In this document: positions 25,885 through 37,343 of the stretch, in pieces
Layout of the letters: every line of letters begins with the position of its first letter
Position numbering within the stretch: the stretch's first letter is position 1
From: Azolla caroliniana
Lineage: Eukaryota; Polypodiophyta
Assembly: GCA_043228905.1 (NCBI GenBank)
Contig: JBHGNT010000010.1
Coordinates: forward strand, 868,001-932,000
Direction of reading: 5' to 3'
Length of the DNA: 64,000 nucleotides
Program-made: the position numbers and the translations under genes
The notes under the pieces: generated by a model
What the model was told of the DNA's origin: nothing
Seen by the model: the letters and a program-made list of their open reading frames with translations, nothing else
The model's database searches: none

Positions 25885-26703
25885 ATGAGCGTTCAAAGCA
25901 GCTGGACTAATTTGTTTGATGACCATCTTATGATGATGGTAATAGTGGGCATGTTTTTTATGTTGAAATGTATAGCTTGTTCTAGTGATACATTACTTCA
26001 TGATATTAACATTAATTATGTGGATCTATTAATTGAAGAAGGGGTCACTTACAATTCTTTGAACCCTAATATTTGTTCCTTCTCTTTTGGGCTTGAGTTA
26101 GATCATACCAAAATACATCATGAAAACAGTGATAAATTGGGGAATTCTCGAGTCTTCTCAAATCAAGATTTAGTAATGAATATGCTAATCTCTTCTTCAA
26201 GCTTTGAGGATAATGATAACCAATCAATAGTAGTGGGCACTGCTAGTGGTGTGTATCTCTATAGAGACGTTAATTATGATTCTTCTAACATAACCTCATT
26301 AGTTGAATCTCTTGGTTTCCTATATCTCACAGCCAAGCTCTTTAGTCCTAATCATGAGAACGTTCGTAGATACCATATTGCCAACCGATATTCTCACCAT
26401 TGTTATTGCAGTGACCATGTTATTGATAAAATGGCCAACGGAAATAAAATAGATGGGCATTCTGATGTTGATAACAGCATGTGGATGTCACCATGCAAGA
26501 GTGTCGGCTCTCTCATACTCGTTGGTAGTGTACCTTCCGGTGCAGTTGTTGTTGTAAGTGGCACAGGCGACTTTGTCTCTGCTACTGGTCAAGCCTTTGT
26601 CACCCTTCTTCCTTCCACAAATCCCCACCTCAGCCTCACCATTAAATTTGATGTGGAACTTCAGTTTGGCGAGGACAGATCTAAGTCTACTAACTATTTT
26701 TGA
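25885..26703 (+). CDS. Unrecognised intronless ORF, possibly secreted
   Basis: This uninterrupted ORF of 272 codons is far longer than chance would give in such AT-rich DNA. The ATG at 25885 is the first in frame. Near the N-terminus a strongly hydrophobic stretch (MMMVIVGMFFMLKCIACSS, residues about 16-34) could be a signal peptide or anchor. The middle is Asn/Ser/His-rich and polar. The C-terminal third has a VGSLILVGSVPSG and SGTGDF segment with alternating hydrophobic residues suggesting beta structure. GTASGVYLY plus GTGDFxxAxGxA faintly recalls the dirigent/allene-oxide-cyclase barrel, but this is too weak to name it. A duplicated TATA region lies upstream. The stop falls between two copies of GAGGACAGATCTAAGT (26671 and 26709), so the C-terminus may have been shaped by a 38-bp duplication. 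It could be a lineage-specific gene or a diverged copy of a known one. Confidence 0.5.
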   Translation: MSVQSSWTNLFDDHLMMMVIVGMFFMLKCIACSSDTLLHDININYVDLLIEEGVTYNSLNPNICSFSFGLELDHTKIHHENSDKLGNSRVFSNQDLVMNMLISSSSFEDNDNQSIVVGTASGVYLYRDVNYDSSNITSLVESLGFLYLTAKLFSPNHENVRRYHIANRYSHHCYCSDHVIDKMANGNKIDGHSDVDNSMWMSPCKSVGSLILVGSVPSGAVVVVSGTGDFVSATGQAFVTLLPSTNPHLSLTIKFDVELQFGEDRSKSTNYF

Positions 26704-26916
26704 GGTCCGAGGACAGATCTAAGTTCCAACATAATGTATCACTTGTTGTGCTAACACCTTATTTCCTCATGGTATTAACAATAAGCAACTAGTTAAGCTT
26801 AAGTAGTGAGCTGTGAATGCATGAGCAATCATGCACTTGACCGCTACATATAGTCACCACTTACAAGCCAGTGTTATGAATATAGTTTGGGATTGTTAAT
26901 AGGGATGTATACAGAA

Positions 26917-26947
<31 letters not shown>
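26917..26947. repeat. (GT)n microsatellite
   Basis: About twelve GT units are followed by a short TA run. Confidence 0.95.
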
Positions 26948-26968
26948 ATTACCTACCACATTTACATC

Positions 26969-27190
26969 AATGGTCTTTGATACAGTTCTCTCTTCATAAT
27001 TGAAGCACAGTGTGGTTCACGATGCTCTTTTGATTAATATTATTTCGCTACATAATTGGTCACAATTTTTCAGATGAATGGTCTTTGATACAGTTCTCTC
27101 TTCGTAATTGGAGCATTGTCTGATTCAAAATGTTCTTATGATTACTGTAATATAATTGTCTACATAATTGATCACGATTATAGTAACTTT
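26969..27190 (+). repeat. Two-copy tandem repeat, period 108 bp
   Basis: TGGTCTTTGATACAGTTCTC occurs at 26971 and again at 27079, with similar sequence after each, including a CTACATAATTG stretch. The rest of 26704-27835 shows no recognised gene; a 141-codon ORF at 27116-27541 overlaps this repeat and has no family features. Confidence 0.88.
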
Positions 27191-27835
27191 TTATCAGAAT
27201 CACCAGAAATGCTTACAATCCTTATCCCTCACAGTTTGACAACAATAAATGAGTATTGGTATGTGTATTTTTTGCAGTCCCGACCTCATTCCAAATATAC
27301 TAATGTTCACATGAATAGATTTCTTTACATTTCATCAGCATATCACAATTTTCCACCTTTTGCGAGCCAAATTGTACTGAATAAGATGGAACAAAAATAC
27401 AGAAATGCCTTACGAGTCTGGAATATACTTCAGGATTCTGTTATATACCTTGCCTATCCAATATGCTGCTTTAACCTCGAAATCTTCCATGCCATCAGAG
27501 GAACCATGCCCCTACTCTCTAGTGTGGGTAAACAAATTTAAATTGGCATTATGGTTCTAGAGAAAAGTCTAATTCCTTGCATATGGAATTATTAAAATGA
27601 CCTCTAGATTACCTAAAACAAGAATTATGCCCCAAAACAGTCTAAAAAATCTACATTGTAAATATAACAAAAAAACAGCCCTCATTAAAATATCTTCTCT
27701 TCTTAAGAAAACACACTAAGTGCAAATTCACAATCAAGCAGCAGCTATCGACAAGAAATATGCCCAGAGGAATCTTTCGAACATTACATTAGAAGAATAT
27801 TTGGATATTTGGATAAGAGGAATCTTCACATTACT

Positions 27836-29643
27836 TCAAATCGAGTCATGCACAACTTTACATGATGGCTTCTCCCTCCAATCAGGTAGCATAGAGATCC
27901 CAGTGCTGGATAAACCCTCCACAATTAGTTCTTTCTGAAAGATATCCTCAAACTCTTTAGTCACCGATGCACAACTCAAACATGACCTCATTTCACTTGT
28001 CAATATGCTCGACGATTCAGCATAGGCACTTTGATTCCTGGATATATTTACATCATCATCTCCAGTACTTGCATCTTGCTCATCATGGATATTTATGTCA
28101 TCTTGATAAATTTGTCTTGTTGAAGTGCCATGCTCCAGATCCTCAGGTGGTTGTACCTTATCAAACTTCAGCCCCTTGATGTGCATTGTGCCAATATTAA
28201 CTGCATTTCATTAGAGAACAATGAACGATCTCAATTGCCTGAACATATGCCTGGTTTAATCCGAGAAAATAAGAATAAAACATCAAATACCCCAAAACAA
28301 TGGAGTATTATATGTTCAATGTACCATGCAACTTTACCTTAGCTACTAAAATAATAGATGGTAACATGAATGTAAAAGAAAACTCCAACCTACTGCACCC
28401 CGGTCAGCAATAGAGGGCAGGTACTTCTTTATATGTTGTTCTGCATCTTCATCTGCTTTCAAAATCTCACATTCAAATTTTATGCTCGGCACAGAAGCAT
28501 TTTTTGCCTTCCCACCATGAATTGCCTCCATAATTTCTTCTTCCCAACTACTCACCAATGACATCAAATATGACTTTAATGGATCATCTCATGCAAAAAG
28601 AAAAATTGTATCAAAGAAATCATAATGTGCTAAAGCACATGTGAAATCAGTGTCTTCAATGGCATTTGTGCCTCATGGCACAATATGCATATAAATTGTC
28701 GGAATACATGTACGTACTTGTTGCAATATTCACAAAGAATCAAAAAATCAAATCAATTTTCTAGAGGATCCATCAGTAGTCAAACTTATTAGATATTCAT
28801 AGTTGCAAAGCATTGCGATTAGGTTTAAATGTCCTCTTCAAAGATGCTCCCCATAAACTTGATCAAGCAAAATTATCGAATGCAGTCACAATCTAGTCTA
28901 TTCAAAACCTTTGACCTAAATGGACCAACATGATGTCTGTTGGTAGAAATGGTGATTTGCAACCTAACTGTAGCAAAAAAAGAACCTGGTGATTCTTTGA
29001 GGTATTATTTTATAAATTCATCACATTTTACATACCCATGAATATCAGTTGCATTTTGGAACCTCGCAGCATCATGTCCATGTGATTCTACAATGATCTG
29101 GACCTCCTTCTTGCTCTAAAAGTATAAATACACATCATGTCTCATTAATAAATTGCAAGCAAGAGCGCGGATGAAAGCAAAAAAAGCATCAGATCGAGCA
29201 AAAACTGGAAATACAGCAAAGCAACAAAGAAACCATCAAAGATGTAAGAAATAATGAATCAAAACACTAATAATAATGAGTTCAGCACGAACAAATATCA
29301 ATAAACATATATTTTACATTGTAATCAATGACGGAGAGATTAATAAGTTTGTAATCTTCTCCACGGCTACACTCTCTCACACAAGAAATCTCTGCACAAA
29401 TCAGCGAACCATGAATTTCTTTGCCTCAGCGTTTTAGAAACAAATCTTGCATATATTTAGGAACATGGAAGAAACCACGTGATCAAGTACAGAAAGAGAC
29501 AGAGAGAGAGAATACGCACGAGTTCCAAAGAGACCAAAGCACTGAGATGTCTGAGCATCGACGAAGTGACCTGAGAGGGACCCTGAAGGAAGAATGGCTA
29601 TGGAGGCGATCCCTCTCTTCTCCATCTCCATCTCCATCTCCAT
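27836..29643 (-). CDS. Unrecognised multi-exon gene, possibly decaying
   Basis: Reading the minus strand, exon 1 (29643-29516) starts with MEMEMEMEKRG and contains GHFVDAQTSQCFGLFGT. Exon 2 (29113-29036) joins in frame and reads VESHGHDAARFQNATDIHG. A further exon probably starts at 28963 (LQITISTNRHHVG). Towards the C-terminus one exon ends at 28390 after SWEEEIMEAIHGGK and KKYLPSIADRGAV. The last exon (28200-27836) continues VNIGTMHIKGLKF and an acidic, Ser-rich tail ending at the stop. The frame upstream of SWEEEIM carries TGA codons at 28673-28675 and 28589-28591 within otherwise protein-like sequence. Either these lie in an intron that I misread or the gene is being lost. The initial Met-Glu repeat comes from a (CTCCAT)n microsatellite. 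I do not recognise the family. The final product would be roughly 300 residues. Confidence 0.5.
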
Positions 29644-29646
29644 CTC
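29619..29646. repeat. (TCTCCA)n hexanucleotide repeat
   Basis: About four hexamer units encode the alternating Met-Glu start of the minus-strand gene ending at 29643. Length changes here would change the number of possible start codons without shifting frame. Confidence 0.9.
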
Positions 29647-29649
29647 CTT

Positions 29650-31255
29650 AATGTTAATTTTGAGGGTTTAAGAGCAAGAGGGGTTTAACGGTTTGAGGCG
29701 AGACTCATATGTACTTCGTTCTGTTCGGTGTGGACAGTAAATACCATACCATATTTCAAGCTCAGTATGTCAATTCAATTCATCAATCCATACATTGCTT
29801 TGCATAACATAAATGCCAAGATTTTCCGGTCGCCCACTCGCCTCCGTTCGTGATATCTAATCTATTTGTGATGTAATCTGTGAGCTCAACAACTCATGGT
29901 TCATCGTGTTCACGATACATTCCTTTCCTTTTTTGAGAAGGGATGGTTGAAGACCCCTCATGAGAAGAAGGGTCATTCATTTGACAAGGAGGTAATGAAA
30001 TATGAGCTCATTGAGAAAAAAACTTGGAAAATGGCTTTCGTACTAGCTATCTTAGAATGATGATTAATCATTATCCCAAAATTATCTGAGAGTTTCTCCT
30101 ATTGCTCGTCGAACTACAAACATTACCTCTTGGATAAAAATACCATTATGATTCCTTTTCTTATGTCCTACTATAATTTTTGTAACAAGAAGAACTAGCC
30201 CACCCTTGTTATTAACTAACACATTCTTGTTACTACAATAAATCTTCTCTTCTCCAAGAACCAACAAACACGCAAACATGCCTAAACACACTTACATCTG
30301 AAATATCTTTATAACTATGTATGTACCACCACCATTCCCCACAAATGATCAAAATTTTGTGCCTAAACACACTTCGGGATATCTACATCTGAAAGATCTT
30401 AATACCTACCTTTCCCCACAAATGATCAAATTTTCGTGGAACTCACTTTTTAGGTCTTTAGTAAGCAAGAACATTCTGTTTTCTAGGATTATTCCAACAT
30501 TGTGAGAAAATAACAAGAAAAGCAAACATTTGTTTGTCCAAGAATACATACATATATACACTGGGAGTAAACTTCATGACATTCAGTGACATCGCCAGCC
30601 ATGTTCATTGTCACCAAAAGGGATTATCATACAATTTTTAGAATGGATAATCACTCGTTAAGAGCATTAAGTAAAAATAAATTTCCATTTATATTACTTA
30701 TTAACTGTTATAATATGCTCATTACGCAATTCCAATAATCTAACATTGTGTGGATATCCAAACTTGACCAGCAAGATATGACAAAGTTAAAGAAAATATC
30801 CCAATTTGGTGTGAATTCAATCTTAGAAGGGATGCAAAGAAATTGAACCATACTCCAACTGGAATATGCGAATCGAATCTTAGGGACACAAACTCAACCA
30901 TTTCACGACCAAAATATGAAAATTATCCTTCTAATAAAGGTGCAATACTCTGGTTTCTTTAATCTCTTCATGTTCAAGAACTTATTTTCTTCACTCATGC
31001 GGGTGTGCAATGGACCTGCTAGTGCTTATAGGAGGAGCCTTTACACTATCCATTCTTACCTTGGCATGGATGGTATGAGGCTCACTGTAAAGTGATCAAA
31101 AAGGAGACACGATTGATGTAACCAAGCATTCTGCTTCTCTCCTTCAAATTATCTTATACAAGGATGGCATAGTGCTGATCATTTTCTTTCAAATGAATCT
31201 TTGTATTTACAGTTATAATAGAGTGTGGTACATCAAATGGCATTTGTCACTTCAT
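29650..31255. other. Spacer between two minus-strand genes, nothing recognised
   Basis: This region lies between the 5' end of one minus-strand gene and the stop codon of the next. It may contain the promoter of the first and the 3' untranslated region of the second. I see no further coding sequence or named repeat. Confidence 0.45.
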
Positions 31256-31262
31256 ATGCCAC

Positions 31263-33954
31263 TTAAATGTCACCGAGTGCAAGAGGCTTGACAACATTCT
31301 GAAGGAAATGAGGTCCATCTGCATTTATTCTCCTCTCAAGTGCATTATAATTCTCGAGCAACTCATTCAATCTGTTCTTCACCTCATCCACCTCCACCTT
31401 AATAGCATGCGCTGAGGGTACAAGACTAGATCTAAATGAGTTCATCCAGGAAAAAAGCATGCTGTCTTATGAAAATAATGACAAAAAGGAATTGCATACC
31501 GCTTTCTAGATCACTGGAGCTGTCTTTTATCATAGAGAGGCTAGAATTGAATCGCTGCAAAAGCTTTAGTGCTAATGCTTCCATAATATCCATCTTGTCA
31601 TTCAGATCTTCCTGAAAAAAAACAGTAATAGAACTAGTGAACAAAAATATTACTAGAGCAAATGCACATATTGCCGGTTATAAATCAAACAATCTATATG
31701 TCCCATGAGCTATGAAGGTCATTGAGGTCAGAAAACAAATTATAGATTGTCATATAATCAAAATATATATATAAAGCCAATATACCTGATGTTTTTTTAT
31801 TTTATTAGAGGTTACCCGTTGCCACTCCTGATATAAAGTGAGCAATGATGCTGTTGATGTTGGGTCCAATGACCCTATAATGGAGGAACAATAACTTCAT
31901 TCATGACATCAAACCATGAGAAATTCAAGGAATCATTTACAAGATACTATTTTCCAGATGAAGTGAAAAAACATGAATATACCATGTTCACTTCCATAAG
32001 CATGTCTCAACAAAACGTCCTTCAGACCAACTTCAGCAGGAGGCGATTTAAAAAGGGGGGTTACCTAAAATTTTCAAGAAATTAGAAATACGCCACCTTT
32101 AGGCCAAACAGAAATAATAATAATAATAAGCACTACCTCACAAAAATTCATTTATGAATCCAATGACAGCTCATGCAACTTCTCCAATTATATGGATGTG
32201 GCACGGGTCAATAAACACCTAATTCTGATGTAAAATATCCTGATCCACTAACCACACTGTTCACTAAAACCTAACACCCCAAGAATATGATGGTAATGCT
32301 AAAGTGCTCAATAAGAAATTGAAGAATTTAATCATAGAAGTCTTGGCCTTCATCTAAGCACTCCTGAGCAGTGAAATTCATCTGCATCATTCTATGGTTT
32401 CTTTCCTCCCCTGCACTGTTTGCCTCCATCAAAAGACACTACTTCAAATATTGACCTCTTAAAGCTTATATACATAAGAATGAAGAACCTAGGTAGCAAT
32501 AATGCCTGATGATGGTGCTCAAACAGATGAGAGATCTCCAAAGTACCAATAAGGAAGTCCTCTATTTGTTGATTTTTTCCATAGCATGAGAAACTTAATC
32601 TCTGCTGAACACATGCTCCGCAAAGGGATATAACCACCAACGACAATAGATGATTTTTCAGTACGCCAGTGACTCGGTTATAAAACTTTTTAATTAGGGA
32701 CCACATTCATTTCTTGTTTATGTATAAAGACTTGCAAGATTGTTCGTTTTCCACCTACATCCATTTATGGGGCAAGAACACTACACCTACACAGCTGCAT
32801 AGTTGCTCAGTTTTGGGACTTCCAGAAAATGCCATTTACGTCTCTCTTCACTCCAATTGCCCTATCTCTTCCTGATAATAAAATACTCGATGGGAAGGCT
32901 AAACATACAAATCCATTTGTTGACATAGGGGATTCTCTGGTACGTGTCATGGAAAAACAGATAATATTGCTATACAACAACTTACCGAGAGAAATAAAAG
33001 TAATGAAGTTAGCATGATCCCTTAAAGGCACAAAAAGCGTGGGTGGCAAGATGAGCTCGCACCAGCGTGAGCATTGGCAAAGGTCTAGAAATACATAAAA
33101 CACGGAAATGGGCAGCATATCATCGTCAAGTGGCTGTCATAGAAAGAACGAGAAACATCTAATCACAAAGACTGATTTCAATACCCTGTAAAAGTGCACA
33201 CAAACATTGTACCCGATACATAACGTCACCCAATCTCTGACGAGCTACCATATGCTGAAAGATCACTCTCACGAATCAAGATCATCCATAATGTATGGAT
33301 TCTCGTTGAACTATCATGTTGACACGAAAGTAGCTAACTACAATATGCTAAACCGTTGACTGATCAACTTCATCCATAGTGCAAAGATTCACACTGAGCC
33401 AATGTTTCCTTTGAACTATTAACTTGTGAATTCAGAGTTCGCATTACCTCTAGCCAGCTGCAACATGATCAAATGAACTCTTTTTCGACTCTTATCATAT
33501 ATGACGATCCATATTACACATATGGAAAACTTATTCAGAATGGAAACAAGCCTTTATCAACACATTTACAAATTGCATATACGGATATGGAATTGAAATT
33601 AGAATAATGTACCTTTTTCTTAAAAGAGAACTCAAAATAATAAGATCAAAAATACAAATAAAAGTTGGTAATGAATGTAAAAGGAAGTGAAAAGGTGAGC
33701 TTACGATTTCAAGCCCTTGTAGACTCTGAAGAAGTGGGTCGATCTCGGTAGTTTTTCTGCTTATAGTAGTGATTCCGTCTACAGATCCCTGGAAGAGGGA
33801 AACACGCAAAGAGAACAGAACAGAAGAAGAAAGTTACAGGTTTTCGGAAGAGAAGGATTTCGATTCTCTGGAACAAACAGAATTGAAAAGCAAAACAGGA
33901 CGACAAGTGACATACCGACTGCTCAGAAGCGAGCTTGGACTCGGCGATTCCCAT
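31263..33954 (-). CDS. Small coiled-coil protein, 127 aa, family not recognised
   Basis: Four minus-strand exons join cleanly: 33954-33916, 33788-33705, 31611-31500 and 31411-31263. Together they give 384 bases with ATG (MGIAESKL) and a TAA stop, all with GT-AG borders and matching phases. The protein is hydrophilic with heptad-like Leu/Ile spacing through DPLLQSLQGLEI, MEALALKLLQRF and VKNRLNELLENYNALERRI, so it is probably mostly helical coiled coil. It has no signal peptide or membrane segment. Size and shape resemble small subunits of coiled-coil complexes (BLOC-1/BORC or kinetochore type), but I cannot assign one. The second intron is 2.1 kb. The 5' leader is rich in CTT repeats. Confidence 0.75.
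31612..33704 (-). other. 2.1 kb intron of the small coiled-coil gene
   Basis: The intron contains an (AAT)n run near 32113-32128 and several short spurious ORFs. No transposon signature or extra exon was recognised. Confidence 0.5.
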
Positions 33955-33965
33955 CAGGAAGAACC

Positions 33966-34006
33966 AGAAGAAGAAGAAGAGAAGAAGAAGAAGAAGAAGA
34001 AGAAGG
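33966..34006. repeat. (GAA)n trinucleotide tract
   Basis: This lies just upstream of the minus-strand ATG at 33954, so on the transcript it would be a CTT-rich leader. Such pyrimidine-rich leaders are common in plant genes. Confidence 0.9.
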
Positions 34007-34073
34007 GGATTCTGAAGTTTCAGAAATCGGCCCTGTTCTTTCCGTAATTTATAAAACTGGGTCCACACGGGAT

Positions 34074-34105
34074 TACATATACATACATACATACATACAT
34101 ACATA
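34074..34105. repeat. (TACA)n microsatellite
   Basis: About seven tetranucleotide units lie upstream of the minus-strand gene. Confidence 0.95.
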
Positions 34106-34648
34106 ATTACACTTTACGAGCTTTGTTGCAGGTTTCTATAATTCCCGAAATGCCCTTCCCTACCCATCTCTATAGACTATAACTTCTCCCCCATTCCAGA
34201 GGATTGAATGGAGAAGAACCAATACTATCGATATATTATGTCCAAGTATTGCTATCATAATAAGGAGTGTGTCCCTAAAAACTTGCTTAGACTACTAAAT
34301 TTAGCTTGCACTTTACTTATAATTAGCATATTATGTAACATTACTATTACATGTAGGAAACCCCACGAACAAGGGATACGAGACAGAGAACTAGAGCTTC
34401 TAGAGCTTTCGTTTCGTTGTCATGGTCGTCGAGTATCGTGTTTGTCATGGATTGGGTTTAGGGTTTAGGCAGGGTCAAAACACAATAGCCTCCTATTGTA
34501 TGTGGTTGCCAACTGAGGGATACAATAGACTTGGTGGTTGGCAGTTGATAAAGGCCGAAAATGTATTGTTGGTGCAAGATGTGGCTATGACACGGGTTAA
34601 TTGGATATTATTAGATATGGAATATTGCATTGCTTACAAGTAGTCGGC

Positions 34649-34780
34649 AACACTTTAAACACATAGTTAAATTGCACAACATTAAATTTAAGCCAAACAT
34701 AGATCAAGTGAGAACACTTTAAACGCGTAGTTAAATTGCACAGCATTAAATTTAAGTCGAGTATAGATCAAGTGAGAAAT
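34649..34780 (+). repeat. Two-copy tandem repeat, period 64 bp
   Basis: CACTTTAAAC at 34651 and CACTTTAAAC at 34715 start two similar units, each with TAGTTAAATTGCACA and ATAGATCAAGTGAG. A short telomere-like GGGTTTAGGGTTTAGG lies nearby at about 34453-34468. Confidence 0.88.
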
Positions 34781-34979
34781 AGTTAAATTAATAATAAAGA
34801 ATACAATTGTGTAGTTGTGCTTGGAGGTAATAATGGTCGATTAATAGCACGGCTCTATCAATGGTTGATGCAATAGGATTGAGGCTCTATCCTTGGAAAA
34901 TGTCATTTATGGATTCTTCGAGATGTAATGGTTGGATAATTATGAACTATCACGATATATTGTCAACTTGTTCTCCCCT

Positions 34980-35348
34980 TATAGAGAGGTAGTTCGTATT
35001 GGTTGTGTTACTTGCACGTACGGTGTCAAAGCCTGACCAATCACATAAGTACATGCATGAATATCATTAAGCAGTAAACTTCAACGACTACAAATTACCT
35101 TAATGCTCAAAGTTTATTAATCATAGTTTGTTGCTCCTAAGCCCTTTATCATTAGAAGCACTTGATCATACATGACATTAAGTTTAATTATTGCAACCTG
35201 TTACCCGTATGAGATGTACGAGGATGGATAAGGGTGAGAGACAACTACCCTACTTGTCTCTTTGTAACGGTCACCTCATGTACCTATATAAACCCCACCC
35301 ATGGGGCATGAATAAAAGTAAGAAAAATAGAAGAAGTTTCCCTCTCAA

Positions 35349-35402
<54 letters not shown>

Positions 35403-35530
35403 CTATGTTTCTCTCTCCTCCTCTCTCCCTTGTGCTCAACCCTCCTTGGGAGGGGGGTGGAGCCGTTCTTGGCTCCACCCCCCAGCCATACACACAACCT
35501 ACCAGATCACCATCTCCATGGCATGATTAT
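34980..35530 (+). mobile_element. LTR-like segment with TATA box and poly-A signal
   Basis: A CTATATAAACC box (about 35284) is followed by ATGAATAAAAG (about 35308) and then a (CT)n tract, an arrangement typical of plant LTR U3-R-U5. No gag or pol was seen next to it, and the ends are not defined. About 35530-36500 holds nothing I can name beyond an (AT)n tract at 36337-36359. Confidence 0.35.
35351..35399. repeat. (CT)n microsatellite
   Basis: About 24 CT units. It creates a false Ser-Leu-rich reading frame. Confidence 0.97.
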
Positions 35531-36538
35531 GGGACAATGGTATAGTCATAGATGGACCCAAAAAGAAAAAGCATAAAGTTGCGGTCGTCCATGGTCTCTA
35601 TTAGTTGGAGAGTGTACTCAAAGGCGATGGTTCCAGGGTCTAGTCGACAAGTTGAAGTTGATCAATGACGATTACACGTCTCATTGTTGGTGGAACCACA
35701 CCATTGAGGGGTGTGTTTGACTATTAGGCCTCTTCATGGTCGACATTGAGAACGATGGTGGTGCACACACAACAAGTTGTGGTTAGGTAGGTACAACTTC
35801 TGAGGTGTGGTTAGGTGGGTGCAATTTTGAGTTGTGGTAGTGCAATTGTCGGGTTGTGGTGGAGGTGACATTAGGGCATAATAGAGTGCTCAAATCATCT
35901 AGATGCACATTTAGAAAGAGTGGTCAACCATGTCTTTCTCCCAATGAAACCGATTAACACTCATTTTTGGTCTAGCTTATCTTCTTGCACCTAAGTCACT
36001 TAAACGATCTCTACTTGTACCAATAATTGCAATAGATGTTCATCGAGTGGTTGGATTGTGTTAGTTGGTCAGCATACAATTTAGTCACATTACAGGTCGT
36101 TCCACCTTGAATAGTGGCCATCAATTCTTGGGTAGTAAGCAGGATGACCATAAATTTATAAAGATGTTTAAGCTTTGGCATGACGGATTCACCTTTACTA
36201 AGAGGCCTCTCCCCCCTATTCATATCCTACGAGAGAGGCCTCAACATCGAGTGCGAGGATTGTGAAGTACTTACCTCTGATGTTATGGTTAGGGAAAAAA
36301 TGAAGGCTCATTGTATATGTACATGTGTGTGCGTATAGATATATATATATATATATATTAACGTCTTCTAAGGCCAAAATTGGCCCATGAGACAATTAGT
36401 TTACAACAAAAATGGGGTATTTACCCATTCATCGAAAGAAAAAATAAAAACAAAATAAATTAGAATAGAGCTTAAGTGAAATGGTTCTAGTAAAAAAAAC
36501 ATGTTCTATAAGGAAATGGCTTTATACTAGGCCTAGTT

Positions 36539-37280
36539 TCATTTCCATCCAAAGGGTTTCGATGTGGATGTGGCCTGTGGTCCCAATGTAAGAGGTACCC
36601 CAACCATAGCTTCTAGGCGGCGTAGCTCACGTTCCCTTATCTTCTTAATCATTTCTATTCCGCGTCGAGTTGCTTTGAAGCCCAACATCCGAGGGCATTT
36701 GGTTGTTCTTTGCATTCCCGCTTCATCAAGAGAGAGGTCGAGTGGCATAGGTGTATCCACATTTATTGTCTCCCCTTGTTCCTGAAAAATTACATTAGTT
36801 TCATATCGGTGGATATTAAAAGGGTTATCGTTAACACTTTGTAATTTATTCTCCCTATGTTGTTTTAGCTCTAAGATATACCTACCTAGTCTCTTTATAT
36901 CCGAGGTATCTAATAGCTTGGAGAGGGTGCGAGAGGGTCCTAGTATGTCTTGGTATTTCGCCCTTATCTCGGCATAAGTTGGACACTTACATGTAAAGTG
37001 ATGCTCATCCTCTATCTCTATGTGACATAACCTACATAGCCTTTCCTCTCTAGGGACTCTATTATCACGACCATTCTCAATCTCAAGTTGGTGAGATGAT
37101 ATCCTAAGTTGTCCAATGGCTACCCTTAGTGCATTTGATAAGAATGTATCTATATATTTTGGTTGTGTAATAAAACCTAACTTAGAGAAGTGCAAGAAGT
37201 GTTCCTTATAGTACAACATTTTCAATGGGAGTGGCTCTCGTGGGGTGATCCATTTATATCAGGTGTAAATTTCCCATATT
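36539..37280 (-). mobile_element. C-terminus of a LINE ORF2 with CCHC zinc knuckle
   Basis: The minus-strand frame 37225-36539 is open for 228 codons, and similar sequence extends upstream past one stop. It contains QLRISSHQLEIENGR, PREERLCRLCHIEIEDEHHF and KCPTYAEIRAKY. This is the conserved C-terminal zinc-knuckle region found after the reverse transcriptase of many non-LTR retrotransposons (CxxC, then EDExHF, then CP). The reverse transcriptase itself is missing, so this is a 5'-truncated copy, as is usual for LINEs. The open frame suggests that it is not very old. Confidence 0.8.
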
Positions 37281-37310
37281 TCTTGGCATATTACTTTGTT
37301 GTGGTCTTCA

Positions 37311-37339
<29 letters not shown>
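37311..37339. repeat. (GA)n microsatellite
   Basis: About fourteen GA units. Confidence 0.95.

Positions 37340-37343
<4 letters not shown>

Noticed and set aside
27116-27541. ORF of 141 codons
   Set aside because: Its first part lies in a 108-bp tandem repeat and no family features are visible.
33709-34104. Minus-strand ORF with a poly-Leu/Phe run
   Set aside because: It comes from the (GAA)n tract and reads through the true exons 1 and 2 of the coiled-coil gene in another frame or across an intron.
35191-35526. ORF of 111 codons with a Ser-Leu repeat
   Set aside because: The repeat is a (CT)n microsatellite within an LTR-like segment.
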